Below are positions 16,238-25,381 of a stretch of 64,000 nt of DNA, in pieces; the stretch's first letter is position 1, and each line of letters opens with the position of its first letter. The notes beneath the pieces are model-generated. The model was not told where the DNA came from. It saw only the letters and a program-made list of their open reading frames with translations, and ran no database searches. Position numbers and translations under genes: made by a program. Source of the stretch: Algoriphagus lacus (lineage in GTDB: Bacteria > Bacteroidota > Bacteroidia > Cytophagales > Cyclobacteriaceae); NCBI RefSeq assembly GCF_003583985.1, contig NZ_QXML01000001.1:434001-498000 (forward strand), in the 5' to 3' direction.

Positions 16238-18025
16238 ATGGCTAAAAAACGAGGAACTGCACTGGAGCCGGAAGAAAAGCGGAAATTGAACAAGCAGAAC
16301 CTGAGCAAACTGGGAGGCATTTTTAGGTTTTTGATGCCCTATCGTTGGGCCTTTATTTCCGGGTTGGTGTTTTTGCTTTTTTCCTCACTCACCTTACTGA
16401 CCTTTCCTTTTGTAGCCGGCAAGCTGATTGACACTGCTCAAGGGGCCTCATGGATCGTTAATGATGTCAACACCATTGCCTGGATGTTGATTGGTATTCT
16501 TGCGGTTCAAAGTGTTTTTTCCTTCTTCCGGGTTTGGCTGTTTGCCTTGGTTTCGGAGCGGTCCATGCGGGATATCCGTCAGCAGCTATACTCCAGATTG
16601 GTAAGGCTTCCGATGAGTTTCTTTGACAAAAGACGAACTGGAGAACTCATCAGCAGGATAACAGCTGATGTCAGCCAGCTTCAGGATACCTTCTCCACCA
16701 CCCTAGCCGAGTTGTTCAGACAAATCATTACCCTGGTTGCGGGCATAGGCTTTTTGTTTTTCAATACACCAAAGCTGACCCTGTTCATGCTCGGCACATT
16801 TCCGGTGTTGGTGCTTATCGCCATGGTTTTTGGGAGATTTATCCGAAAGCTTTCCAAGAAGACTCAGGATGAATTGGCTGCGGCCAATGTGATTGTGGAG
16901 GAGACACTGCAGTCGATCAGTACGGTCAAGTCCTTTGTAGGAGAGGTTTATGAATCTGCCCGGTATGGAAAAGGCCTGAATGCCGTCGTGAGTGTGGCGC
17001 TCACCACGGCAAAATATCGTGGAGCGTTCATCTCTTTTATCATTTTTGCACTTTTCGGAGGAATCGTAGCGGTAATGTGGTATGGCGCAAGCCTGGTAGC
17101 ATCCGGAGAAATGAGTGTCGGAGAGCTGGTTTCTTTCGTGCTATACACCACGTTTATTGGAGGATCGATTGCGGGATTGGGGGACATTTACAGTCAGCTT
17201 CAAAAGGCGATCGGAAGCTCTGAGCGGGTATTGGAAATCCTGGATGAAGAGCCGGAGTTGGAATCGGGAGCAACTTCTGAAAAATTTGAAGGAAAAATCG
17301 AGTTTGCCCGGGTGGGGTTCAGCTATCCTACCCGTCCCGAGGTGGAGGTGTTGAAAAATGTTTCCTTCCAGATCCAATCCGGAGAAAAAGTAGCACTTGC
17401 CGGTCACTCCGGAGCTGGAAAATCCACCATTATTCAGCTTCTGATGCGTTTTTATGAAACCGAAAAGGGATCAATTTTGATAGATGGTCGGGATGTGAAA
17501 GACTGGGATTTGAAAGCCCTCCGTAGCAAAATCGGCATTGTACCGCAGGAAGTTCTTCTTTTTGGCGGATCCATCCGGGAAAATATCGCTTATGCAAAAC
17601 CTGATGCCACGGAGGAGGAAATCATCCAAGCTGCCAAAAAAGCCAATGCCTGGCAGTTTATATCACAGTTTCCAGAGGGGTTGGGTACACTTGTCGGGGA
17701 GCGTGGAGTGAAGCTTTCAGGAGGTCAACGTCAACGCGTTGCCATTGCAAGAGCCATCTTGAAAGACCCAGCCATTTTAATTTTGGACGAGGCTACTTCT
17801 TCCTTGGATGCCGAATCCGAATCACTGGTTCAGCAGGCACTGGACGAACTGATGAAAGGACGCACGACGCTGATTATAGCGCATCGACTGGCTACAATCC
17901 GAAAAGTGGACCGCATCTATGCGTTGAGTGAAGGCAAAATTGTAGAGCAGGGAAGTCACCAGGAGTTACTTAAGCAGGAAGGAGGATTTTACGCCAATCT
18001 CGTTCGCCTGCAGTTTGCGGATTAG
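16238..18025 (+). CDS. ABC exporter, fused permease and ATPase (MsbA/ABCB type)
   Basis: 595 residues. N-terminal six-helix exporter domain (about residues 35-325, with the ABC_membrane signature FFDKRRTGELISRITADVSQLQDTF). C-terminal ATPase (~350-590): Walker A GHSGAGKST, Q-loop VPQEVLLFGGSI, signature LSGGQRQR, Walker B AILILDEATSSLD, H-loop IIAHRL. It probably acts as a homodimer exporting lipid-like or drug substrates across the inner membrane. It could be MsbA, but the sequence alone does not separate lipid flippases from multidrug exporters. It overlaps the convergent methyltransferase gene by 4 nt. Confidence 0.95.
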   Translation: MAKKRGTALEPEEKRKLNKQNLSKLGGIFRFLMPYRWAFISGLVFLLFSSLTLLTFPFVAGKLIDTAQGASWIVNDVNTIAWMLIGILAVQSVFSFFRVWLFALVSERSMRDIRQQLYSRLVRLPMSFFDKRRTGELISRITADVSQLQDTFSTTLAELFRQIITLVAGIGFLFFNTPKLTLFMLGTFPVLVLIAMVFGRFIRKLSKKTQDELAAANVIVEETLQSISTVKSFVGEVYESARYGKGLNAVVSVALTTAKYRGAFISFIIFALFGGIVAVMWYGASLVASGEMSVGELVSFVLYTTFIGGSIAGLGDIYSQLQKAIGSSERVLEILDEEPELESGATSEKFEGKIEFARVGFSYPTRPEVEVLKNVSFQIQSGEKVALAGHSGAGKSTIIQLLMRFYETEKGSILIDGRDVKDWDLKALRSKIGIVPQEVLLFGGSIRENIAYAKPDATEEEIIQAAKKANAWQFISQFPEGLGTLVGERGVKLSGGQRQRVAIARAILKDPAILILDEATSSLDAESESLVQQALDELMKGRTTLIIAHRLATIRKVDRIYALSEGKIVEQGSHQELLKQEGGFYANLVRLQFAD

Positions 18026-18693
18026 CGCATGTTATGAGCGGTGAGGGATTTGGTCATTCCCAGGACTTTTTCCTTCCAGATTTTTGCTCCCGGAAAAAGA
18101 GTTTTCATTTCTTGCTCATCCAGAAGCCGTATTTCATCCAGGTATTGTTGGGCATCACTTTTTTCCCAGCGTTTCATGCGGCTGATTTTAGTTTTGGTCA
18201 GTAGGAAAAGAAGCAGGCTTTTGGGAAGGTATTGGGCGAATGGAATTGCATAATGCGCCTCGATCGGGAAGTATTTATTGGGAGTCTGAATGAAGAATTT
18301 TTTACCTACCCGTTGAATTTCATCCGCCATTTTTGCCTGATTTTCGAAGGTGTACAAGTGCTCGATTACCGAATTGGAAAAAACGAGATCAAAGTTTTTG
18401 TCAGGAAATTCTTCCATGGAAGTAGCGTCTCCAATCTGCGCCGAAATGTGAGGATGGGTACTTTTTTCCTCATGTAGATTCAGCAGCGTAATTCTGACTC
18501 CTGGAATATTCGGAAGTTGGCTGTGCTTCCAAAAATAAGCGGTACCTCCTACGTCTAGTATGTGAATGGGCTTTTCAGGATTGAAATTCTTAAAAAACAG
18601 CTTTTCAAAGGTCTTGAGGCGTTTCGCCCTAAATTTGGCGCCAAGTGATTTGGGGTGATCCGAAGAAGCAAAAAGATCGTTTATTAAACTCAT
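18022..18693 (-). CDS. Class I SAM-dependent methyltransferase
   Basis: 223 residues with a Rossmann-type methyltransferase core: motif I ILDVGGTAYFW (~43-53), an acidic residue region around QIGDATSMEEFPD, and motif IV-like DLVFSNSVIEHLYTFENQ typical of Methyltransf_11. It starts at the ATG at 18693 (MSLINDLFASSDHPKS). The divergent neighbour is a polyprenyl-phosphate sugar transferase and another methyltransferase follows that, so a role in modifying a surface glycan is possible. The substrate is not determinable. Confidence 0.88.
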   Translation of the reverse strand: MSLINDLFASSDHPKSLGAKFRAKRLKTFEKLFFKNFNPEKPIHILDVGGTAYFWKHSQLPNIPGVRITLLNLHEEKSTHPHISAQIGDATSMEEFPDKNFDLVFSNSVIEHLYTFENQAKMADEIQRVGKKFFIQTPNKYFPIEAHYAIPFAQYLPKSLLLFLLTKTKISRMKRWEKSDAQQYLDEIRLLDEQEMKTLFPGAKIWKEKVLGMTKSLTAHNMR

Positions 18694-18849
18694 TACAGGC
18701 CTATTGGCGGTTGGGTGTTACAAATAAATTCAAAAGTAAGCAGCCTTGAGAATTTCTTTCTTAATTTTAAGCCGCAAAACTTTCGGGTTAATCCCAATTG
18801 TTGTCCGGTTTTTGCTTTTAATAGACAGATCTCGTTTGGAATTATTTTT

Positions 18850-20220
18850 ATGAAGAGAAGATTTGATACCTATTTTCCCTGGCTATTTACGGCTAGCGAT
18901 TTCCTGGCTTCTCTGCTATCATTGTTGATTTCCAATTTTTTTCTCCAATCACTTGGGATTTTCGATGGGGCAGAATTTTCGGCTTTTCTTCCTCTTTCTC
19001 TCCTTTGGTTGTTGATTGCATCACTTCGAAAAGATTACAAAATCGGGCGCACAGACGAGTATGACCACACGTTAAAAAATCTGTTAGGAACACTTATTTG
19101 GTTTCTTGGTGCGACGGCAATTTTATGGACGCCACTCCAAAACGGAAATTACCGATGGATTCAGATTGCCGGACTTGGACTTACGTTGGGGATTCTCATG
19201 GGAATTTTCAGAGTGGGAGTTCACATGTTGCTTCGTCAGTATCGTTCCCAGGGAAATAATTACCAGAATGCTGTAATTGTAGGAAAAGGCGGTACTAGCC
19301 CTAAGCTTGCAGATGTGTTTAAAATTCGGAAGGATTTCGGGATCAATTTCCTCGGGTACTTTGATGATCAGGCAGATTGCAACCAAACACGGGGTGGAAT
19401 TTCCTCCTTTTTTGAAGAAGCGCCAGATTTGGACTTAGACCTGATTTATATCCATGAGCAATTGGAACCTGCCTTGGTGAAACGGGTAATTGACTTCGCG
19501 GATGAAAATTACATTAAAGTCAAAATGATCCCCGGCGGCAGTTTGCAATTGGAGAAGAATCTCTCTTTCTCCAAATACGGGGATTTTTTCGTCATCAATG
19601 TCAATGACATTCCTCTGGATCATGCGCTTAATAGTTTTGTTAAGCGGGCATTTGATCTGGTTTTTGCCAGTTTGGTAACCATTTTCATTTTATCGTGGTT
19701 GATTCCTTTAGTTGGGATTTTGATCAAGCTGGAATCCCGTGGACCGGTATTTTTTATCCAAAAGAGAAATGGAGTGAATAATCAGGTATTCAATTGCCTG
19801 AAGTTTCGGTCCATGACTCCCAACGATTATGCAGACACCCAACAAGCGGTTAAAAATGATCCCCGTGTAACCCGAATTGGGGCTTTTTTGAGGAATTCAT
19901 CTTTGGATGAAATGCCTCAATTTCTCAATGTATTGATGGGGGATATGTCGATCGTGGGTCCAAGACCACACACGATTCCGATGAATCAGACCTTTAAAAC
20001 CCAAATCGAGCGGTACAATTCCCGTCATAAAATTCGTCCTGGAATAACGGGATTGGCGCAGGTACGTGGATTTAGGGGAGAAATTGAAAATTCTCATCAA
20101 ATCAGATCCAGAGTTCGCCTGGATTATTTTTACATCAATAACTGGTCATTTTTCCTTGATATGAGCATCATGGTCAAGACCATTCATGAGCTGATTTTCA
20201 ATCGCGAAAATGCCTATTGA
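18850..20220 (+). CDS. Polyprenyl-phosphate sugar-1-phosphate transferase (WcaJ/WbaP type)
   Basis: 456 residues from the ATG at 18850 (MKRRFDTYFPWLF); an earlier in-frame TTG extension looks non-coding. There are four N-terminal TM helices (~10-120), a CoA-binding/Rossmann-like middle domain (~140-255), another TM helix (~270-292) and a C-terminal bacterial sugar transferase domain with GPVFFIQKRNG, KFRSM, DPRVTRIGAFLRNSSLDEMPQ, GPRPH and RPGITGLAQVRGFRGE. These enzymes start O-antigen, capsule or exopolysaccharide repeat units by moving a sugar-1-phosphate onto undecaprenyl phosphate in the inner membrane. It overlaps the next methyltransferase gene by 11 nt, indicating coupled expression. 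No glycosyltransferase cluster follows. Confidence 0.93.
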   Translation: MKRRFDTYFPWLFTASDFLASLLSLLISNFFLQSLGIFDGAEFSAFLPLSLLWLLIASLRKDYKIGRTDEYDHTLKNLLGTLIWFLGATAILWTPLQNGNYRWIQIAGLGLTLGILMGIFRVGVHMLLRQYRSQGNNYQNAVIVGKGGTSPKLADVFKIRKDFGINFLGYFDDQADCNQTRGGISSFFEEAPDLDLDLIYIHEQLEPALVKRVIDFADENYIKVKMIPGGSLQLEKNLSFSKYGDFFVINVNDIPLDHALNSFVKRAFDLVFASLVTIFILSWLIPLVGILIKLESRGPVFFIQKRNGVNNQVFNCLKFRSMTPNDYADTQQAVKNDPRVTRIGAFLRNSSLDEMPQFLNVLMGDMSIVGPRPHTIPMNQTFKTQIERYNSRHKIRPGITGLAQVRGFRGEIENSHQIRSRVRLDYFYINNWSFFLDMSIMVKTIHELIFNRENAY

Positions 20221-21145
20221 TTCGGTGGCTTTTTGCAAGTTTTGCGGAAGCCCAAGGCAAGAATTATTCACCGCCAAAGAGCGAATGCTCGGATTGGGCG
20301 GTGAGTTTGAATATGGCGAATGTAAGGACTGCGGTTCCCTCCAACTGGAATCTATCCCTGAAGACCTTTCCGAATATTATCCTTCGAATTATTACTCTTT
20401 TAGCGGGCTTAGTGCTTCGGGTCTGGGCATCAGAATTCTGAAAAAACTGAGGATGCGACTTTTTCTTTTGCTGGGTGTCCAATGGCAGGCTCCGATGTAC
20501 GGCTATTGGTTGAAAAAGGTCCATCCGGGATTTTCAGCCCGGATTGCTGATGTGGGATGCGGAAATGGTCAACTGCTCTATGAGTTTTATGCAGCAGGCT
20601 ATTCTGATTTGCATGGATTTGATCCCTACATTGAGGGGGAACAACATCTTGCTTCCGGATTAACACTCTGGAAAAAGCGGATTGAAGAGTCGGAATTTAC
20701 CTTTGATCTGATCATGATGCATCATGCTTTTGAGCACATGGAAGATCCCCATCAGGTGTTGATGGCTTGTTTTGAAAAATTAAACCCCGGTGGGATATTG
20801 TTGATCCGTTGCCCAGTGGCTGATTCGGAGGTATGGAAAGAAAAGAGGGATCTTTGGGTACAGTTGGATGCGCCTAGGCATTTGATCATTCCTACAGTTC
20901 GTGGAGTTAAATCAAAAGCTGAAAGTTTGGGATTCGTTTTGGAAGAGGTCGAATTTGACTCCTCTGATTTTCAGTTTTGGGGTACCACTCTTTATGAACA
21001 AGGTGAAACACTTCAGCAAAGCAAAATCGGAAAGTTTTTTACTCCAGAAGACAGAGATGCCTTAAAAGAAAAAGCAAATCGGTACAATCAGGAGGGTAAA
21101 GGTGATCAAGCTTGCTTTTATTTTAGAAAACCAAAGGCACATTGA
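20210..21145 (+). CDS. SAM methyltransferase with N-terminal zinc-ribbon-like motif
   Basis: 311 residues; the ATG at 20210 overlaps the end of the sugar transferase by 11 nt. The N-terminus has two CxxC pairs (CKFCGSPRQ at ~9 and CKDCGSLQLE at ~37), likely a structural metal site as in many glycan-associated methyltransferases. The core follows: ADVGCGNGQLLYEFY (~104), DLIMMHHAFEHMEDPHQVL (~165) and GGILLIRCPVADSE. Translational coupling to the sugar transferase suggests it methylates a sugar or lipid-linked intermediate. This is inferred only. Confidence 0.88.
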   Translation: MPIDSVAFCKFCGSPRQELFTAKERMLGLGGEFEYGECKDCGSLQLESIPEDLSEYYPSNYYSFSGLSASGLGIRILKKLRMRLFLLLGVQWQAPMYGYWLKKVHPGFSARIADVGCGNGQLLYEFYAAGYSDLHGFDPYIEGEQHLASGLTLWKKRIEESEFTFDLIMMHHAFEHMEDPHQVLMACFEKLNPGGILLIRCPVADSEVWKEKRDLWVQLDAPRHLIIPTVRGVKSKAESLGFVLEEVEFDSSDFQFWGTTLYEQGETLQQSKIGKFFTPEDRDALKEKANRYNQEGKGDQACFYFRKPKAH

Positions 21146-21231
21146 TTTTGGATCGGGAGCAGGCGATGAAAAGGAAATTGCATTTTAAATGAAATCCTCC
21201 GGATTCTTTACCGGAAACTTGACCTACCTGT

Positions 21232-21798
21232 ATGAAATCAATTCAAAAGTATTTTTTGGCAATAGTACCTCCGACGGAGATTCTTGAAAGGGCAGAATCC
21301 ATCAAAGTCGAAATCAGGGAAAAGTTCGGAGTCAAGTACGCGCTCAAGTCACCTGCCCACATCACCTTGAAGATGCCGTTCAATTACAATGAGGCAAAAG
21401 AGGAAATCCTTATCGGCAAAATCGGAGAATTGTTGAAACAACAAGCTCCCTTTTCGGTAAGGATTTTAGGAGTGGGGACCTTCGGAAATCGGGTCATTTT
21501 TATGGACATAGACAAGTCTAAAGAACTTGAAACAATTCAAAACGCCCTGAAGGCATTTTGCAAGAAAGAGTTGAATTTGGTGGATGAACTGAGTGATCGC
21601 AATTACCACCCGCATATGACCCTTGCGTTTAAAGATCTTAAGCCCAATAGTTTTCCGGATGTCTTGGAGTTAGTCAGAAAAAGGAGTTTTAAGACGGAAT
21701 TTTCTGCGGCTGAATTGGTACTTCTCAAGCGGATTGAAGGCAGGTGGGTTTTATTTCGATCCATACCTTTTGGTGAGATTTTTTCAGGCAAAAATTGA
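21232..21798 (+). CDS. 2'-5' RNA ligase/2H phosphoesterase family protein (LigT-like)
   Basis: 188 residues, the usual size. The two HxT motifs that define 2H phosphoesterases are present: HIT in PAHITLKMPF (~residue 43) and HMT in YHPHMTLAF (~125). Members act on 2',3'-cyclic phosphates or 2'-5' linkages in RNA. The substrate here is unknown. The gene begins 86 nt after the methyltransferase and appears independent. The following intergenic region carries a perfect palindrome that may serve as terminator or operator. Confidence 0.92.
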   Translation: MKSIQKYFLAIVPPTEILERAESIKVEIREKFGVKYALKSPAHITLKMPFNYNEAKEEILIGKIGELLKQQAPFSVRILGVGTFGNRVIFMDIDKSKELETIQNALKAFCKKELNLVDELSDRNYHPHMTLAFKDLKPNSFPDVLELVRKRSFKTEFSAAELVLLKRIEGRWVLFRSIPFGEIFSGKN

Positions 21799-22276
21799 TT
21801 TTTTGCTCCGATCAAGGTTAAAAAATGAAGATTCATCAAAAAAAACCGACTTTTAAGAAATTTGGACGAATTCGGAATCCTTTCATAAACATTTCGAAAT
21901 TGCCCGATTTGATCTAAATCAAATCGGAATTTTAATCTGCAGTTGCGAAAAACTCAGCGGATTATCCAAATATTATTTCATTACGAGTCCTGATGCTTTC
22001 GAATCTTAAATAGGGACATTTTTACCTTTCCGAATAAAAAGCAGAATTTTAGACCTCTCGAAGAATTTTATTCTTCATTCTGTTAGTAATACTATTGAAT
22101 TGTTACGAGCGTCCGACTAATAGATCCTCTCATTTATTAAATGTTTTTTAATTAACCCCAATCACCAAATATAATTGGCTTCAATGCGCCCCCCAGGCAC
22201 TTTTTAAGATTTGTTTGCATGCCTTCTAATCGTTCATATTCGCTCCCTGAATTTTAAAATACTAAATCAAAAACCT
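21799..22276. other. 478-bp non-coding leader before SusC
   Basis: AT-rich region with no credible ORF. It holds the perfect palindrome at 21904-21927. A frame open from 22211 merely extends SusC upstream and lacks coding character. Long leaders before susC homologues often carry regulatory elements, but I could not identify a promoter with confidence. Confidence 0.6.
21904..21927. promoter_or_regulatory. Perfect 24-bp palindrome containing an FNR/CRP-type box
   Basis: CCGATTTGAT-CTAA-ATCAAATCGG, 10-bp arms and a 4-nt centre. Inside it is TTGATCTAAATCAA (21909-21922), an exact fit to the FNR consensus TTGAT-N4-ATCAA. It lies 105 nt after LigT and 350 nt before the SusC ATG. It is followed by AATTTT, so it could alternatively be a weak terminator. 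Confidence 0.45.
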
Positions 22277-25200
22277 ATGAAGAAAGTTTTATTAGGTTTT
22301 GCTTTGAGTTTTCTGACCATCGTGTCAGTACTCGCGCAATCCAAAACGATCACGGGAAAGGTTACCTCGGCCGAAGAGCCAGAAGGTGTGCCTGGTGCCA
22401 GTGTGGTGGTGAAAGGAACCACCATGGGTACAATCACCAACCTGGACGGAACGTACTCTATTTCCGTTCCTGAAAATGCAAGCACCTTGGTGTTTAGCTT
22501 TGTTGGTTACCTGACAAAAGAAGTTACGATCGGAGCAAGCACTGTCATCAACGTGACTATGGACGCCGATGTGAAATTGCTTAATGAAGTAGTTGTAGTG
22601 GGCTACGGTACTCAGGAAAGAAGAGAAATCACCGGTTCGGTGACTTCTGTAAACAGCGAAGCAATCGAAAACTTGGTGGCTCCGTCTTTCGAGTCTCAGT
22701 TGGCTGGTAGAGCTCCAGGTGTTCAGGTAACTACTCCAAGTGGTATTTTGGGAGCAAGACCAATCATCCGTATTCGAGGTGTAAACTCCATCACTTCCGG
22801 TGCTAATCCATTGATTGTAATCGACGGGGTTCCTGTGGTGGATTCTGACCGTTCTGCGGTAAACTCCTCCAACCCACTTGCAAACATTAACCCGGCTGAA
22901 ATCGAATCTTTCGAAGTTTTGAAGGATGGATCTGCTACTGCAATCTTTGGTTCCAGAGCAGCTAACGGGGTAATCCTGATCACGACCAAAAGAGGTTCTA
23001 CAGGAAAAGCAAAAGTAACTTACAACACCAGCATGGGTATCAATGAAGAAGTTGAACGCTTCGAATTGCTCACCGGTGACCAGTTTGTTGAAATCGCAAA
23101 TGAAAAAAGAGCTAATGCCAACCAGTCTCCATTGGCTAATCCGGGTGAAAACACCGATTGGCAGGATCTGATTTACAGAAAAGGTTTTACTCAGCAGCAC
23201 AATATTTCCATCTCCGGTGGATCTGAAGCAACCAAGTATTTCTTCGGTTTAGGCTTTACTGATCAGGAGTCTCCAGTAAGACCAAATGACCTGAAGAGAT
23301 ATTCCTTCCGAAGCAACATCGACCACAGCATTTCCAAGGCAGTGAGATTGGGTACTTCCATTTCTTATTCCTTGACTGAAATCAACGGGTTGAACAACGG
23401 CGCAAACTCACTTTCAGGTGCGATCTACAACGCTACCCGTGCCTTGCCAAACGTAGCGATCTATGATCCTGCCAACACTGCATTTGACGGATATAATGTA
23501 ACTGCAAACGGTGCTACCACTGGTTTCGGTGCAAACCTTGCCGGTCCGGATAACAACATTCCTAACATCGGGTTTGTGTTGGACAACAACATTTTCCGTA
23601 GCCGTGCTCACAGAGTTTTGGGCAACGTATACGGTGAAGTGGATATCATTGCCGGATTGACTGCTAGAACTCAGGTCGGTATTGACTTGACTATGGCAGA
23701 TGACTTCCAATCTTTGGATCCAAGACATGGTGACGGTCGTGGTGTAAATGGTAGCGTGTACATGGCGTACAACCCTGCATTCCGTTGGAACTGGCAGAAT
23801 ACCTTGAACTATCAGACGGTTATTGCTGATAACCATAACCTGAACGTGACGGTAGGTGCAGAATACCAGTACACTAAGTTTTACAGCTTCTTCGGTCAGG
23901 GTCAAAACTTCTCTGACAACTTCTACAGACAGGAAAACCTGATTTCTGGTTCTTACAACAATCAGTTCTCCGGTGGAGGATATGTTGAAAACGGATTTGA
24001 TTCTTATTTCAGCAGATTCAACTACAGCTTCAAAGGCAAATACCTTGCTTCTTTCTCCTTGAGAAATGACGGGATTTCTTCACTTCCTGAAGCAAACCGA
24101 AGAGGTACCTTTATGGGTGGATCCATCGGATGGAGACTTTCTGACGAAGCGTTCTTCAACTCTGAGCTTTTCTCCGATGTGAAATTGAGAGCTTCTTATG
24201 CGGAAGTGGGTAATACCGAAATCGGTTCATTCCCTTATGTAGGTGGCTTCGGTCCGGTATTGGGCGGTGTCGGTGCAGGTATCGGTTACAGCAACGTGGC
24301 AAACAACGGCTTGCTTTGGGAATCCTCCAAGAAGTTCAACGCAGGTTTGGACATGACTATCGGTAAAGTAACCGTAGCCTTGGATTACTTCACCAACGAT
24401 ATCGACGGATTGATCCTGAGCGCTCCTACTGCTCCATCTTTGGGTATCCCAGGTAACAGCATTTCTCAAAACGTAGGTGCAATGACCAACTCCGGTCTTG
24501 AAGCAAGAATCGCATCCAACGTAATCAACAAAGGCAAATTCTCCTGGAACACAGACTTCAACTTCACCTGGTTGAACAACGAAGTGACTGCCTTGGTGCA
24601 GCCTTTGACTTCTACTTACAACAGAACTGAAGTAGGTGGACCAATCGCTCAACTTTATGGTTTCAAGTGGGCTGGTGTTAACTCTGCCAACGGTAATCCA
24701 ATGTATTACAGTGGACAAAACATCGTTCAGTACAATCTGGTACCTGGTGCCATCGGATGGAGAGCATATGATCCAGCTAACCCAGGCAATGTAGCTACTA
24801 CTGCTTCAGGTCCTACTCAGGAGTATTTGGGTAACACCCTTCCTAAGTGGCAAGGTGGATGGAGCAACAGCTTCACCTTCGGAAACTTTGATGCAGAGAT
24901 CTTCATCAGATACTCCGGTGGTAACTACATCATGAACGAAACCTTGAGAGGTTTGCTAGGTCAGGGTTTCTCCAACAACCATGCTTCCATCCTGAACAGA
25001 TGGACAGAAAGCGGACAGGTAACAGACATTCCTAAGCTGTACTCAGGCCAGGATGCCAACATGTTCCAGACTTCAGCTTCCAACTCCAGATTCGTGGAGA
25101 AAGGTGACTTTGTCAGAGTTCAGAACATCGTGATCGGTTACACTGTGCCAGCTACTGCACTTCAGTCAGCTTTCGGCGGTGCCATCACCAATGCAAGATT

Positions 25201-25354
25201 CTTTGCTCAGGTTCAGAATCCATTCCTGTTCACTCAGTATTCAGGCTTGGATCCTGAAGCCAACCAGTACTCTGGTCAGTTGAATTTCGGTGTTGACTGG
25301 AACGTAGCTCCTGTCATCCGTACTTATTCTCTTGGCTTGAACGTAGGGTTCTAA
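22277..25354 (+). CDS. SusC/RagA-family TonB-dependent outer-membrane receptor
   Basis: 1025 residues from the ATG at 22277 (MKKVLLGFALSF, signal peptide ending ...VLAQS). Next comes a carboxypeptidase-D-like regulatory domain (~22-105, ITGKVTSAEEPEGVPGASVVVKGT). A TonB-box-like VVVVGYGTQ follows, then a plug domain (~120-235, with IRIRGVNSI and ILITTKRG). A long beta-barrel ends in an aromatic terminal residue (LGLNVGF). SusC proteins import bulky nutrients (glycans, peptides) through the outer membrane with a SusD lid and TonB energy. It is followed after 27 nt by its SusD partner. There are no enzyme genes nearby, so the substrate is unknown and a classical polysaccharide utilisation locus is not supported. 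Confidence 0.97.
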   Translation: MKKVLLGFALSFLTIVSVLAQSKTITGKVTSAEEPEGVPGASVVVKGTTMGTITNLDGTYSISVPENASTLVFSFVGYLTKEVTIGASTVINVTMDADVKLLNEVVVVGYGTQERREITGSVTSVNSEAIENLVAPSFESQLAGRAPGVQVTTPSGILGARPIIRIRGVNSITSGANPLIVIDGVPVVDSDRSAVNSSNPLANINPAEIESFEVLKDGSATAIFGSRAANGVILITTKRGSTGKAKVTYNTSMGINEEVERFELLTGDQFVEIANEKRANANQSPLANPGENTDWQDLIYRKGFTQQHNISISGGSEATKYFFGLGFTDQESPVRPNDLKRYSFRSNIDHSISKAVRLGTSISYSLTEINGLNNGANSLSGAIYNATRALPNVAIYDPANTAFDGYNVTANGATTGFGANLAGPDNNIPNIGFVLDNNIFRSRAHRVLGNVYGEVDIIAGLTARTQVGIDLTMADDFQSLDPRHGDGRGVNGSVYMAYNPAFRWNWQNTLNYQTVIADNHNLNVTVGAEYQYTKFYSFFGQGQNFSDNFYRQENLISGSYNNQFSGGGYVENGFDSYFSRFNYSFKGKYLASFSLRNDGISSLPEANRRGTFMGGSIGWRLSDEAFFNSELFSDVKLRASYAEVGNTEIGSFPYVGGFGPVLGGVGAGIGYSNVANNGLLWESSKKFNAGLDMTIGKVTVALDYFTNDIDGLILSAPTAPSLGIPGNSISQNVGAMTNSGLEARIASNVINKGKFSWNTDFNFTWLNNEVTALVQPLTSTYNRTEVGGPIAQLYGFKWAGVNSANGNPMYYSGQNIVQYNLVPGAIGWRAYDPANPGNVATTASGPTQEYLGNTLPKWQGGWSNSFTFGNFDAEIFIRYSGGNYIMNETLRGLLGQGFSNNHASILNRWTESGQVTDIPKLYSGQDANMFQTSASNSRFVEKGDFVRVQNIVIGYTVPATALQSAFGGAITNARFFAQVQNPFLFTQYSGLDPEANQYSGQLNFGVDWNVAPVIRTYSLGLNVGF

Positions 25355-25381
25355 TCTCCAAATCCTAAACGAAGAATTAAA

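Noticed and set aside
18715..18849. N-terminal extension of the sugar transferase from an upstream TTG
   Set aside because: The 45 added residues resemble translated intergenic DNA; the membrane domain begins right at the ATG at 18850.
22211..22276. N-terminal extension of SusC
   Set aside because: A standard signal peptide starts at the ATG at 22277; the extension would bury it.
21799..22276. Possible polysaccharide utilisation locus around SusCD
   Set aside because: No glycoside hydrolase, sulfatase, HTCS or ECF sigma/anti-sigma pair is present beside the SusCD genes.
22325..23200. 291-codon minus-strand frame opposite SusC
   Set aside because: Antisense to a conserved receptor; composition (Ser/Thr/Cys/Val-rich) is that of a shadow frame and no domain is visible.
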